From UBA11524 sp963617205 (GTDB lineage: Bacteria; Bacillota; Clostridia; Christensenellales; Aristaeellaceae): DNA of 64,000 nt. The DNA lies in NCBI GenBank assembly GCA_963617205.1, contig CAVEOA010000001.1, positions 1 to 64,000 on the forward strand. The letters run 5' to 3'. Shown in pieces: positions 25,044 through 34,805 of this stretch (position 1 is its first letter; every line of letters begins with the position of its first letter). A model generated the notes under the pieces. That model searched no databases. It was not told the DNA's origin and worked only from the letters and a program-made list of their open reading frames with translations. Position numbers and translations under genes: made by a program.

Positions 25044-26435
25044 ATGTATCGCAAGAATGCATGGGAAAACCTTGATGCAAGCGAGAAAGAACAGCTTTCC
25101 GCCTTTGCTGAGGATTATAAGGCATTTCTGGATGCTGGCAAAACGGAACGCGAGTGCGTGACGGAAGGCATTCGTCAGGCAAAGGCGAAGGGCTTTGTCG
25201 ACCTGATGGATGTCGTCAAGGAAGGTCGTCAACTCAAGCCCGGCGACCGCGTGTACCGCACATGGATGAACAAGGACATCATGCTGTTTGTCATTGGCAG
25301 GAAGCCCATCGAAAGCGGCATGAATATCCTCGGTGCGCATATCGACTCGCCGCGCATCGATATCAAGCAGAATCCGCTGTACGAAGATGAGCATCTGGCG
25401 TATCTCGATACGCATTATTATGGCGGCATCAAAAAGTATCAGTGGGTTGCGCTGCCGCTGGCACTTCACGGTGTTGTTGTGAAGAAGGACGGCTCAACCG
25501 TGACGCTGAACATCGGCGAAAAGGCATCTGATCCGGTTTTCTACATTTCTGACCTGCTGATTCACCTGGCAGGGGACCAGATGAGCAAGACGGCTGCAAA
25601 GGTCATCGAGGGTGACAGCCTGAATATCATCATCGGCAGTGAGCCGAAGAAGGATGAGGAGAAGGATCCGGTCAAGGCGGCGGTGTTGGAGATTCTTAAA
25701 AAAGAATACGGCATCGAAGAAGAGGACTTCATCTCCGCAGAGCTCGAGGCTGTTCCGGCTGGCGCAGCACGTGACCTTGGCTTTGATCGCAGCCTGATTA
25801 TGGCATACGGGCATGATGACCGCGTGTGCGCGTACCCGTCGATGATGGCGGTGCTCAATTACGAGGGTACGCCGGATTATACGCTTGCGGCGGTGCTGAC
25901 GGATAAGGAAGAAATCGGGAGCGTTGGCGCAACGGGCATGGCGGCGATGTACTTCGAGAACACCATGGCGGAAATGGTTGCCTGCATGGAAGGCGGAGAA
26001 AAGCCCCTGACGCTTCGCCGCTGCCTGCAGAACAGCCGCATGCTGTCCAGCGATGTCAGCGCGGGCTTTGACCCGAATTTCGCAGGTGTCTTCGAGAAGC
26101 GCAACGCCTCCATCGTCGGCAACGGCGTGACGTTCAATAAGTTTACCGGCAGCCGTGGCAAGAGCGGCTCGAACGATGCTAACGCTGAATTTGTCGCGCA
26201 GGTTCGTCGAATCTGCGATGATGCGAATGTCTGCTGGCAGACGGCTGAGCTGGGTAAGGTCGACGTCGGCGGCGGCGGAACGATTGCATACATCTGCGCC
26301 AAGTATGGCATGAACGTGATTGATTGCGGTCTGCCGGTGCTGAGCATGCATGCGCCGTGGGAGGTCATCAGCAAGGTTGACCTGTGGGAAGAATACAAGT
26401 GCTACCGCGCGTTCCTGGAGAATGCGGCGGAATAA
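25044..26435 (+). CDS. M18-family aminopeptidase (aspartyl aminopeptidase-like)
   Basis: 463 residues from ATG 25044, after AAGGAGAAAAAGG. Zinc-ligand motifs of family M18 are in order: GAHIDSPRIDIKQ, YGHDDRVCAYPSM, TDKEEIGSVGATG and the C-terminal CGLPVLSMHAPWEVISKVDL. The enzymes are cytoplasmic, di-zinc and dodecameric, and remove N-terminal residues (often Asp/Glu) from peptides. It has its own promoter and terminator, so it is a single-gene unit with no tie to the uronate genes. Confidence 0.94.
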   Translation: MYRKNAWENLDASEKEQLSAFAEDYKAFLDAGKTERECVTEGIRQAKAKGFVDLMDVVKEGRQLKPGDRVYRTWMNKDIMLFVIGRKPIESGMNILGAHIDSPRIDIKQNPLYEDEHLAYLDTHYYGGIKKYQWVALPLALHGVVVKKDGSTVTLNIGEKASDPVFYISDLLIHLAGDQMSKTAAKVIEGDSLNIIIGSEPKKDEEKDPVKAAVLEILKKEYGIEEEDFISAELEAVPAGAARDLGFDRSLIMAYGHDDRVCAYPSMMAVLNYEGTPDYTLAAVLTDKEEIGSVGATGMAAMYFENTMAEMVACMEGGEKPLTLRRCLQNSRMLSSDVSAGFDPNFAGVFEKRNASIVGNGVTFNKFTGSRGKSGSNDANAEFVAQVRRICDDANVCWQTAELGKVDVGGGGTIAYICAKYGMNVIDCGLPVLSMHAPWEVISKVDLWEEYKCYRAFLENAAE

Positions 26436-26442
26436 GCCATAG

Positions 26443-26485
26443 AAAACACTCCGCATCCTCAAATGGAGGATGCGGAGTGTCTTTA
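26443..26485. terminator. Bidirectional terminator
   Basis: A perfect 15-bp stem, ACACTCCGCATCCTC with GAGGATGCGGAGTGT and a 5-base loop, with TTTT on the minus side and CTTTATG on the plus side. It separates the aminopeptidase gene from the converging glycosylase gene. Confidence 0.85.
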
Positions 26486-26499
26486 TGTGCGTTAGTGCC

Positions 26500-26982
26500 T
26501 TAATTGCTTGCAACGAGGTATGACCGCCAAGCCTCTGTCAGCCTCGTCAGTGACCATGCAGCATTAGCGGGGCTTGTAGAAGGGAGGATGGCTGCTTCAA
26601 GTCCGGTTGATTCCCTCAGGTAACGGGCGTATAGGGAGCCGGCAAGCTTGCCGTTGCACAGGACACGCTGAATATCGGCATGTCGGAAAATGACCGAGAG
26701 GTCGACAGGAACGGCATGACGCACGGATGCGTCCGCAGAGCCGTCAATTTCACAGGAAGCAATGACATCCCAGATGGCGAGATGGTGTGTCAGGAGAAGC
26801 TGCCTCTTGTCTGCACTGGTCATGGGCAGCGGTTCACCGTAAACAGCCGAAAGCATCGCCCAGAAGCGATTGCGCGGATGACCATAATAGAAGCCTGTTT
26901 CACGGCTCTGTACAGACGGAAAGCTGCCAAGAATCAGTGTCGCGGACTGTGCGTCAAACACGGGTGGAAACGGATGAAGCAC
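26500..26982 (-). CDS. DNA-deoxyinosine glycosylase (uracil-DNA glycosylase superfamily)
   Basis: 160 residues. The start is GTG 26982, two bases after the yhbY stop, with GGAGG seven bases upstream; the longer frame to 27138 overlaps yhbY and lacks a site. The product begins LHPFPPVFDAQSATLILGSFPS, where LGSFPS is motif A of the family, followed by GFYYGHPRNRFW and the late PSTSPANA, characteristic of the Mug-like deoxyinosine/uracil glycosylases. It removes deaminated bases from DNA as the first step of base excision repair. It is translationally coupled to yhbY and obg upstream. Confidence 0.88.
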   Translation of the reverse strand: MLHPFPPVFDAQSATLILGSFPSVQSRETGFYYGHPRNRFWAMLSAVYGEPLPMTSADKRQLLLTHHLAIWDVIASCEIDGSADASVRHAVPVDLSVIFRHADIQRVLCNGKLAGSLYARYLRESTGLEAAILPSTSPANAAWSLTRLTEAWRSYLVASN

Positions 26983-26984
26983 CG

Positions 26985-27275
26985 TTAATCCTCCAGAATG
27001 ATGCGTGGATTTTCCGTGCTCGGGCGGTACATAACGAAGCGCCGGCCGATGCATTGCACAGGTTCTGCGTCCAGCTCGCGGCACAGCTCCGTGACGGCTT
27101 CGCGAGCTGTCAGCGGACAACCCTGCTGCACGGCGCACTTAATCAGCTCGCGTGCTTCAAGGGCGTCGCTTGCTTGCTTGATGGTGCCCGGCACGATGCC
27201 GTCCTTGCCGACATAGAGGATGGTTTCCATGGTATTGGCCATGCTGCGGAGCATGGCGCGCTGTTTGCTGTTCAT
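26985..27275 (-). CDS. yhbY: YhbY-family (CRM domain) RNA-binding protein
   Basis: 96 residues from ATG 27275, chosen over GTG 27284 because AAAGG is seven bases upstream. The single CRM domain is complete: SKQRAMLRSMANTMETILYVGKDG, with the YVGK-x-G (GxxG-like) RNA-contact loop, and then VQCIGRRFVMYRPS. The family binds pre-50S ribosomal particles. It sits directly after obg, another ribosome-assembly gene, as in many Bacillota. Confidence 0.93.
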   Translation of the reverse strand: MNSKQRAMLRSMANTMETILYVGKDGIVPGTIKQASDALEARELIKCAVQQGCPLTAREAVTELCRELDAEPVQCIGRRFVMYRPSTENPRIILED

Positions 27276-27286
27276 TCGTTTCACCT

Positions 27287-28570
27287 TTACTCAACAAAAT
27301 CAAATTCCATGTCGATGATGCGAACGGTGTCGCCCTCCTTAGCGCCTGCCTGACGAAGCGCATCAATCACACCCCACTTGCGGAGCGTGCGGTGGAACCA
27401 GTTCATCGATTCCTCATCATCGAAATTCACGGAGTCAATCAGGCGCTGCATCGAAGGTCCGACAACCTCATAGACTGCATTGTCACGGACGACCTCGAAG
27501 CCGCCTTCGCTGACTGCATCGACAAAGCTGACCTCTTCCTCATAGTGGACAATCGGCGGCAGCTGCTCGAGCATCGCTTCGGTCTTGTCCAGCAGCGGCT
27601 CGAAGCCCTGATGCGTTGCGGCAGAAACGACAAACACGGGGTAATCCAGCCCCTCCTCTGCCAGCAGCGCCTTGAGGCGATTGACGTTTTCGGCGGCAGT
27701 GTCTGCATCGAGCAGATCCGCTTTGTTGCACACGACAAGCTGCGGACGCTGTGCCAGCTCACCGTAGTTTGCCAGCTCATGGTTGATGGTCTTGAAATCA
27801 TCGAGAGGGTCGCGCCCTTCGCTGCCGGAGATGTCGATGACGTGCAGCAGCAGCCGCGTGCGTTCGACATGGCGCAGGAAGTCGTGTCCGAGACCGGCGC
27901 CGTCCGAGGCACCCTCAATCAGACCGGGAATGTCTGCCATGACGATATCCTTGCCGTGGCGGCGGACAATGCCCAGATTCGGCGTAATCGTCGTGAAATG
28001 ATAGTTGCCGATTTTGGGCTTGGCGCTCGTGACGATGGACAGGATGGTTGACTTGCCGACGTTCGGATAGCCGACAAGCCCGACATCTGCGATGGTCTTG
28101 AGCTCCAGCAGGAAGGTGTATACTTCCGTCTTGATGCCGGGCTTGGCAAAGTTGGGCGCCTGACGGGTCGGCGTGGCAAAATGGCGGTTGCCCCAACCGC
28201 CGCGTCCTCCGTGCAGGATGGTGCGCGTTTCGCCAGGCGTGTCCATGTCCGCGACAACAGCGCCGGATTCGGCATCGCGGATGACCGTCCCGACAGGCAC
28301 CTTAATGAGCAAATCCTCGCCGCGCTTACCTGTGCAGCCGCCAGCCGCGCCGTCAACGCCGTTTTCTGCCGTGTATTTGCTCCGGAAGCGGAAGTCGAGC
28401 AGCGTATGCATATTCACGTCGGCGTAGAAGTTGATGTTGCCGCCGTTGCCGCCATCGCCGCCGTCAGGTCCGCCGTTCAGTACGAATTTTTCGCGGTGGA
28501 ACGAGGTGCTGCCGTTACCGCCGTTACCTGCCTTGCAGGTGATTTTTACATGGTCGACAAAGTTACCCAT
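27287..28570 (-). CDS. obg: GTPase ObgE/CgtA
   Basis: 427 residues starting MGNFVDHVKITCKAGNGGNGSTSFHREKF, the glycine-rich Obg fold (residues 1-158). The G domain has the P-loop GYPNVGKST, switch II DIPGLIEGASDGAGLGHDFLRHVERTRLLLHVID, and NKADLLD for guanine. The last 80 residues are the OCT domain ending in VRIIDMEFDFVE. Obg is an essential 50S-assembly and stress GTPase. GGAGG precedes its ATG. It is followed at 11 bp by yhbY. Confidence 0.98.
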   Translation of the reverse strand: MGNFVDHVKITCKAGNGGNGSTSFHREKFVLNGGPDGGDGGNGGNINFYADVNMHTLLDFRFRSKYTAENGVDGAAGGCTGKRGEDLLIKVPVGTVIRDAESGAVVADMDTPGETRTILHGGRGGWGNRHFATPTRQAPNFAKPGIKTEVYTFLLELKTIADVGLVGYPNVGKSTILSIVTSAKPKIGNYHFTTITPNLGIVRRHGKDIVMADIPGLIEGASDGAGLGHDFLRHVERTRLLLHVIDISGSEGRDPLDDFKTINHELANYGELAQRPQLVVCNKADLLDADTAAENVNRLKALLAEEGLDYPVFVVSAATHQGFEPLLDKTEAMLEQLPPIVHYEEEVSFVDAVSEGGFEVVRDNAVYEVVGPSMQRLIDSVNFDDEESMNWFHRTLRKWGVIDALRQAGAKEGDTVRIIDMEFDFVE

Positions 28571-28594
28571 AAAACCTCCGATCAGGGATGGAAA

Positions 28595-29941
28595 TTAGTT
28601 GCGCAGGGAATGCAGCGGTGCGGGAATGCGGCCGCCGCGCGCAACGAATGCTTCACTGGAATAGGGATTGACCGGCATGACAGGCGCGAAACCGAGCAGT
28701 CCACCGAATTCGACCGTGTCACCGGCTTTCTTGCCGACAGCAGGAATCACGCGGACTGCGGTCGTCTTGTTGTTGACCATGCCGATGGCAGCTTCATCTG
28801 CGATGATGCCGGAAATGGTCGCGGCAGTCGTGTCACCGGGGATGGCGATCATGTCCAGACCGACGGAGCAGACGCAGGTCATTGCTTCGAGCTTCTCCAG
28901 CGTCAGTGCGCCTGCAGAGGCAGCCTCAATCATGCCAATGTCCTCGCTGACGGGGATGAAAGCGCCGCTGAGTCCGCCAACGTGGTTGGATGCCATGACA
29001 CCGCCCTTCTTGACGGCATCGTTCAGCAACGCAAGCGCAGCAGTCGTGCCGGGTGCGCCGGCCATTTCCAGCCCCATCTCCGTCAGCACATGCGCAACGG
29101 AGTCACCGCGGGCAGGCGTGGGAGCAAGGGAAAGGTCAACGATGCCGAAGGGAATATTCAGGCGATTTGATGCCTCACGGGCAACCAGCTGACCGACACG
29201 CGTAATCTTGAACGCCGTCTTCTTGATGGTCTCCGCGACGACATCGAAGGGTTGTCCCTTGACGCTCTCGAGCGCACGCTTGACGACACCGGGACCTGAT
29301 ACGCCGACATTGATGGCACATTCCGGCTCGCCCGGACCGCAGAACGCGCCTGCCATGAATGGATTGTCCTCTACGGCATTGCAGAACACAACGAGCTTCG
29401 CGCAGCCCAGACCGTCAGTATCGGCGGTCAGTTCAGCCGTCTTCTTGATGATTTCGCCCATTTCGCGGACTGCGTCCATATTAATGCCTGCGCGCGTGCT
29501 GCCGATATTGACGGAGGAACAGAGACGTTCGGTCGTGGCAAGCACTTCGGGAATGGACTCCAGCAGGCGCTGGTCGGCGTGTGTCGCGCCCTTTTGCATC
29601 AGCGCGGAGTAGCCGCCGAGAAAGTTCACGCCCATTTCCTTTGCCGCACGGTCAAGCGCTTTGGCGATCGGTTTGGGATCGCCTTGGCAGATCATGCTAA
29701 CCGGCGTGACGGAAATGCGCTTGTTGACAATCGGGATACCAAGCTCACGCTCGATGGCTTCGCCTGTGCGGACAAGATCCTTTGCGATGCGGCAGATTTT
29801 GTCATAGACGCGCTGAGCACAGGCCTCGGCGGATGGATGAGCGCAGTCGAGCAGATTGATGCCCAGCGTGATGGTACGGATATCGAAATTCTGCTCCTGA
29901 ATCATTGCCATGGTTTGGAGGATTTCGCCGGTTTCGATCAT
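28595..29941 (-). CDS. DUF711 / UPF0210 (PFL-family) protein
   Basis: 448 residues from ATG 29941, with AAGGAGGAAG upstream. It matches the widespread UPF0210 family: GEILQTMAMIQEQNFDIRTITLGI at the N-terminus, GCAKLVVFCNAVEDNPFMAGAF in the middle and VGKKAGDTVEFGGLLGFAPVMPVN at the C-terminus. The fold is related to glycyl-radical-enzyme-like barrels, but no radical glycine motif is seen and the function is unknown. It starts 13 bp after the ACT-domain gene, its usual partner, which may provide ligand sensing. Confidence 0.9.
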   Translation of the reverse strand: MIETGEILQTMAMIQEQNFDIRTITLGINLLDCAHPSAEACAQRVYDKICRIAKDLVRTGEAIERELGIPIVNKRISVTPVSMICQGDPKPIAKALDRAAKEMGVNFLGGYSALMQKGATHADQRLLESIPEVLATTERLCSSVNIGSTRAGINMDAVREMGEIIKKTAELTADTDGLGCAKLVVFCNAVEDNPFMAGAFCGPGEPECAINVGVSGPGVVKRALESVKGQPFDVVAETIKKTAFKITRVGQLVAREASNRLNIPFGIVDLSLAPTPARGDSVAHVLTEMGLEMAGAPGTTAALALLNDAVKKGGVMASNHVGGLSGAFIPVSEDIGMIEAASAGALTLEKLEAMTCVCSVGLDMIAIPGDTTAATISGIIADEAAIGMVNNKTTAVRVIPAVGKKAGDTVEFGGLLGFAPVMPVNPYSSEAFVARGGRIPAPLHSLRN

Positions 29942-29954
29942 TGCAGCTTCCTCC

Positions 29955-30227
29955 TTAGATGCGGTGCATCGCGTCGAAAATATCCATGCGCTGGAGATGA
30001 ATATTCAGCTTCATTTCATCGCGGATGGGCTGGAAGGCTTCATCCACTGCGGCAAATTCCATATGTGCACCGTCCAGGTCGACCACCATCATCATGGTGA
30101 AGCAGCCGGAGAGAATGGTCTGGGTGATATCGAGTATATTAATATTGAGCTCTGCCAGCTTGGTCGCGACGCGTGCGATGATGCCGGTTGTGTCCTGACC
30201 GGTCACAGAAATCAAAGCCTTGGTCAT
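29955..30227 (-). CDS. ACT-domain protein (UPF0237)
   Basis: 90 residues from ATG 30227, with AGGAGG 12 bases upstream. A single ACT domain: MTKALISVTGQDTTGIIARVATKLAELNINILDI is the ligand-binding loop and first helix, followed by FTMMMVVDL. Such small ACT proteins sense amino acids and are found next to UPF0210 genes across Bacillota. It forms a two-gene operon with the downstream DUF711 gene. The ligand is unknown. Confidence 0.92.
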   Translation of the reverse strand: MTKALISVTGQDTTGIIARVATKLAELNINILDITQTILSGCFTMMMVVDLDGAHMEFAAVDEAFQPIRDEMKLNIHLQRMDIFDAMHRI

Positions 30228-30292
30228 AGGATGCAGCCTCCTGTTCGGTTTCAACAAAAAATGACGGGTATGCATACACAAGCCCATGCATA

Positions 30293-30321
30293 ACAATAGC
30301 AGGAAACAGCCGAAAAGTCAA
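30293..30321 (-). promoter_or_regulatory. Promoter of the ACT-DUF711 operon
   Basis: Minus strand: TTGACT (30316-30321), a 17-bp spacer and TATTGT (30293-30298), with a TGC extended -10. Confidence 0.65.
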
Positions 30322-30373
30322 GAAAAATCGGCGGAAACATACGATTTTTTCATTATAAAAGAGAGGTGATGTC

Positions 30374-30402
30374 TTGAAATGCTCTTGCAAATGTGGTAAA
30401 AT
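30374..30402 (+). promoter_or_regulatory. Promoter of tig (clp operon)
   Basis: TTGAAA (30374-30379), a 17-bp spacer and TAAAAT (30397-30402), with TGG immediately before the -10. It lies 80 bp upstream of the tig start. Confidence 0.75.
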
Positions 30403-30481
30403 AGTCTTCGTGCGTATAGAAACAAAGAACGCATGAACGGGTTAGAAAACCCGATGAGAGTTCAGGAGGGAACATATTCCG

Positions 30482-31822
30482 ATGAGCACCACTTTCGAGA
30501 AGATTTCCAGCAATAAGGTTAAGCTGACTTTTGTTGTCCCCGCTGAAAAGTTTGATGAAGCCGTTCAGAAGGCTTATATCAAGGATCGCAGCAAGATCAA
30601 TGTCCCCGGTTTCCGCAAGGGCAAGGCACCGCGCAAGGTGATCGAAAATATGTACGGCGAGGGCGTTTTCTATGACGATGCGCTGGACATGATTTTCCCG
30701 GAGGTGTATGGCGAAGGTCTAAAGGAATACAACGTTGAGGTTGTTGACCGTCCGCAGGTAGATGTGCAGGAAATCGGCGCTGGCAAGGATCTGAAGTTCA
30801 CGGCAGAGGTGTTTGTGCGTCCGGACGTTGAGCTGGGCGAATACAAGGCGCTGACCGTTGAGGTTGAGCCGAAGGCTGCCGTGACTGAGGAAGAAATTCA
30901 GGCGCGCATTAGCCAGGATCAGCAGAAGGGTGCCCGTACGTCCGAAGTGACCGACGGCGAAGTGGATTATACCGATGTCGTGAATCTTGACTACATGGGC
31001 ACGGTTGACGGCGTTGCGTTCGAGGGCGGCACGGCTGAAAAGCAGACGCTCAAAATCGGCAGCGGCTCCTTTATCCCCGGCTTTGAAGAGCAGATGGTCG
31101 GTATGAAGGTTGGCGAGGAGAAGGACCTGAATGTGACCTTCCCCGAAAAGTATCATGCGGAGAATCTCGCCGGCAAGGCGGCTGTGTTCCATGTGAAGGT
31201 GAACAGCATCACCCGCACGGAGCTGCCGGAGCTTGATGATGATTTTGCGCAGGATAACGGCTTTGACAACTTCGATGCCTACCGTGCCGATGTTGCCAAG
31301 AAGCTGACCGAAATCGCTGATTCCAACTATGATGTTGAAATCGAAAATGCGCTGGTTGAGAAGGCTGTCGAGAATGCAAAGATGGACATTCCGGATGCGA
31401 TGGTCGATGAGCAGCTCAATTACGTCATGCGCGATATGGAGTATTCCATGCTGCGCAGCGGTCTCCGCATGGAAGACTACCTGAAGTATACCAATATGAC
31501 TCGTGACCAGCTCGCCCAGCAGTATCGCGGCGAGGCGGAAAAGCGCGTCAAGATTGAGCTGACGCTCGAAGCCATCCGCAAGGCAGAAGCCATCGAGCCT
31601 TCTGATGAGGAAGTCGAGGCGCAGACCGAAAAGCAGGCCAAGCGCATGGGTCAGGAGCTGGAGGCCTTTAAGGCGTCGCTGTCCGAGGAGAACAAGACGT
31701 ATCTGAAGGATCTCGCTGCCATCCAGAAGGTGTGCGACCTGATGAAGGCCGGCGCAACGGTTGTCGACAAGAAGCCCGAGGAGCAGCCGGCTGCCGAGTC
31801 CACCGAGGAAACTGCAGAGTAA
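30482..31822 (+). CDS. tig: Trigger factor
   Basis: 446 residues from ATG 30482, after CAGGAGGG. The N-terminal ribosome-binding domain carries the signature VPGFRKGKAPRKVIENMYG. The FKBP-like prolyl isomerase domain lies at about 155-245 (VNLDYMGTVDGVAFEGG, IPGFEEQMVGMKVGEEK). A helical chaperone domain follows, ending in an acidic tail. It binds the ribosome exit tunnel and folds new proteins. It is followed by clpP and clpX, the classic tig-clpP-clpX order. Confidence 0.98.
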   Translation: MSTTFEKISSNKVKLTFVVPAEKFDEAVQKAYIKDRSKINVPGFRKGKAPRKVIENMYGEGVFYDDALDMIFPEVYGEGLKEYNVEVVDRPQVDVQEIGAGKDLKFTAEVFVRPDVELGEYKALTVEVEPKAAVTEEEIQARISQDQQKGARTSEVTDGEVDYTDVVNLDYMGTVDGVAFEGGTAEKQTLKIGSGSFIPGFEEQMVGMKVGEEKDLNVTFPEKYHAENLAGKAAVFHVKVNSITRTELPELDDDFAQDNGFDNFDAYRADVAKKLTEIADSNYDVEIENALVEKAVENAKMDIPDAMVDEQLNYVMRDMEYSMLRSGLRMEDYLKYTNMTRDQLAQQYRGEAEKRVKIELTLEAIRKAEAIEPSDEEVEAQTEKQAKRMGQELEAFKASLSEENKTYLKDLAAIQKVCDLMKAGATVVDKKPEEQPAAESTEETAE

Positions 31823-31840
31823 TCCATTGACAAAATCAGC

Positions 31841-31884
31841 GCGGGAGACAGGTCGCGGCATCGCCCCAGACCCCTCCCGCGTCT
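31841..31884 (+). terminator. Hairpin between tig and clpP, possible attenuator
   Basis: GCGGGAG (31841-31847) pairs with CTCCCGC (31874-31880), followed by GTCTTTC. The T-run is broken, so read-through into clpP is likely. Confidence 0.45.
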
Positions 31885-31923
31885 TTCAAATCAGGGAAAA
31901 ATGACGGCAAGGAGGGAAAGCAA

Positions 31924-32517
31924 ATGAACCTGATTCCTTATGTTGTTGAGCAAACAAACCGCGGTGAGCGCTCCTATGACATCTACTCCCGTCTGCTGAA
32001 GGATCGTATTATCTTCCTCGGCGGCGAGATTAACGATGATGTCGCCAATACGGTTGTCGCGCAGATGCTCTTTCTGGAGATGGAGGATCCTGACGCGGAT
32101 ATCTGTCTGTATATCAACAGCCCCGGCGGATCGGTGACGGCAGGCATGGCAATTTATGACACGATGCAGTACATCAAGCCGCAGGTGCGCACGGTGTGCA
32201 TCGGCATGGCGGCATCGATGGGTGCTTTCCTGCTGATGGCCGGTCAGAAGGGGAAGCGCTGTGCACTGCCTAACAGCGAGGTTATGATTCATCAGCCGCT
32301 CGGCGGTGCGCAAGGTCAGGCGACCGATGTGCAGATTCAGGCAGAATGGCTGTTGAAGACGAAGGAAAAGATGATCCGCATGAAGGCGGAAATGACCGGT
32401 CAGAGCATCGAAACCATCCGCAGGGATGTCGAGCGCGACCACTTCATGTCCGCGCAGGAAGCGCTGGAGTACGGCATTGTCGACAAAATCTTTGACCCCA
32501 GAAAGAAGACCGAGTGA
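31924..32517 (+). CDS. clpP: ATP-dependent Clp protease proteolytic subunit
   Basis: 197 residues from ATG 31924, after AAGGAGGG. The catalytic triad is present: Ser98 in GMAASMGAF, His123 in MIHQPLGG and Asp172 in ERDHFMS. The handle and oligomer-contact segments (NSPGGSVTAGMAIYDTMQ) are standard. It forms the tetradecameric chamber that degrades proteins unfolded by ClpX, encoded 31 bp downstream. No propeptide is apparent. Confidence 0.98.
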   Translation: MNLIPYVVEQTNRGERSYDIYSRLLKDRIIFLGGEINDDVANTVVAQMLFLEMEDPDADICLYINSPGGSVTAGMAIYDTMQYIKPQVRTVCIGMAASMGAFLLMAGQKGKRCALPNSEVMIHQPLGGAQGQATDVQIQAEWLLKTKEKMIRMKAEMTGQSIETIRRDVERDHFMSAQEALEYGIVDKIFDPRKKTE

Positions 32518-32548
32518 GTCGATATCGGCACACCTTGTGAGGTAAAGA

Positions 32549-33884
<1,336 letters not shown>

Positions 33885-33886
<2 letters not shown>

Positions 33887-33927
33887 AAAACGGGAAACCT
33901 GCTTTGTAGGCAGGTTTCCCATTTTTG
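33885..33927. terminator. Bidirectional terminator between clpX and pflA
   Basis: GGGAAACCTGC pairs with GCAGGTTTCCC over 11 bp with a 7-base loop, ATTTTTG on the plus side and a TTTTTT run on the minus side. Confidence 0.88.
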
Positions 33928-34707
33928 TTATCCGATTTTTTTATTGTGATATGCGGCAACGTTGAGCAGCTCTTCGGCATGCTGAATCTGCTCAGCCGTC
34001 GGCGTCGGAACGCCCTTAAGCGGATAGGGGATGCCGAGCTTCTCCCACTTGGACACTCCGAGCGTGTGATAGGGAAGAATCTCAACACGGCTGACCGTCT
34101 TGAGGCTCTCGATGAACTCACGCATCTTGATGAGGTCATCATCATGATCGGTCACGCCAGGAACAAGCACGTGACGAATCCACATTTCCTTGCCGTGGTC
34201 GGACAGATAGCGTGCCATGTCGAGGATGTTCTCGTTCGTCATGCCGGTCAGCTCACGGTGCAGCTCGCTGTCGAACTGCTTGAGGTCGAGCATGAACAAA
34301 TCCGTCAGCGACATCAGGTCATCAAAGCGCTCCAACCACTTTGGGTCGCGGCGGAACGGCTGACCGGCGGTATCGACACAGGTGTGCACGTATTCCTTCT
34401 TCATCAGGCGCAGAAACTCGATGAGGAAATCCATCTGCAGCATGGGTTCGCCGCCGGAAACGGTGATGCCGCCGTTTGACTTCCAGTAGGGCTTATAGCG
34501 AATGGCTTTGTTAAAGAGCTGCTGAGCGGTCATTTCCTGCGTTTGAGCAAGGGCAGAGGGACACCATGTATCGGGATTATGGCAGAACTTGCACCGCAGC
34601 GCACAGCCGTAGAGAAAAACAGCGCAGCGGACGCCCGGTCCATCAACGAGCGCGAAGGACTCGAAGGAATGAACGTGTCCCCGAACATTGGGATTCGGCT
34701 GAAGCAT
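33928..34707 (-). CDS. pflA: Pyruvate formate-lyase activating enzyme
   Basis: 259 residues from ATG 34707, with AAGGAG upstream; the longer frame to 34794 has no site. The radical-SAM cluster motif is Cys35-x3-Cys39-x2-Cys42 (YGCALRCKFCHNPDTW), followed by GGITVSGGEPMLQ and the DLKQFD and WIRHVLVPGVTD segments of PflA. It uses S-adenosylmethionine to install the glycyl radical on PflB, and works only without oxygen. It lies 98 bp downstream of pflB on the same strand, probably in one transcript. Confidence 0.97.
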   Translation of the reverse strand: MLQPNPNVRGHVHSFESFALVDGPGVRCAVFLYGCALRCKFCHNPDTWCPSALAQTQEMTAQQLFNKAIRYKPYWKSNGGITVSGGEPMLQMDFLIEFLRLMKKEYVHTCVDTAGQPFRRDPKWLERFDDLMSLTDLFMLDLKQFDSELHRELTGMTNENILDMARYLSDHGKEMWIRHVLVPGVTDHDDDLIKMREFIESLKTVSRVEILPYHTLGVSKWEKLGIPYPLKGVPTPTAEQIQHAEELLNVAAYHNKKIG

Positions 34708-34805
34708 AATTCTAACTCCTTGTAGGAAATAGGGCGGCAGAGCAGAGTATCGGGTTAGAAACGACCGGCGAAGAAGTCTCCGCCGGTCGCTCAAGTGAAC
34801 GAGGA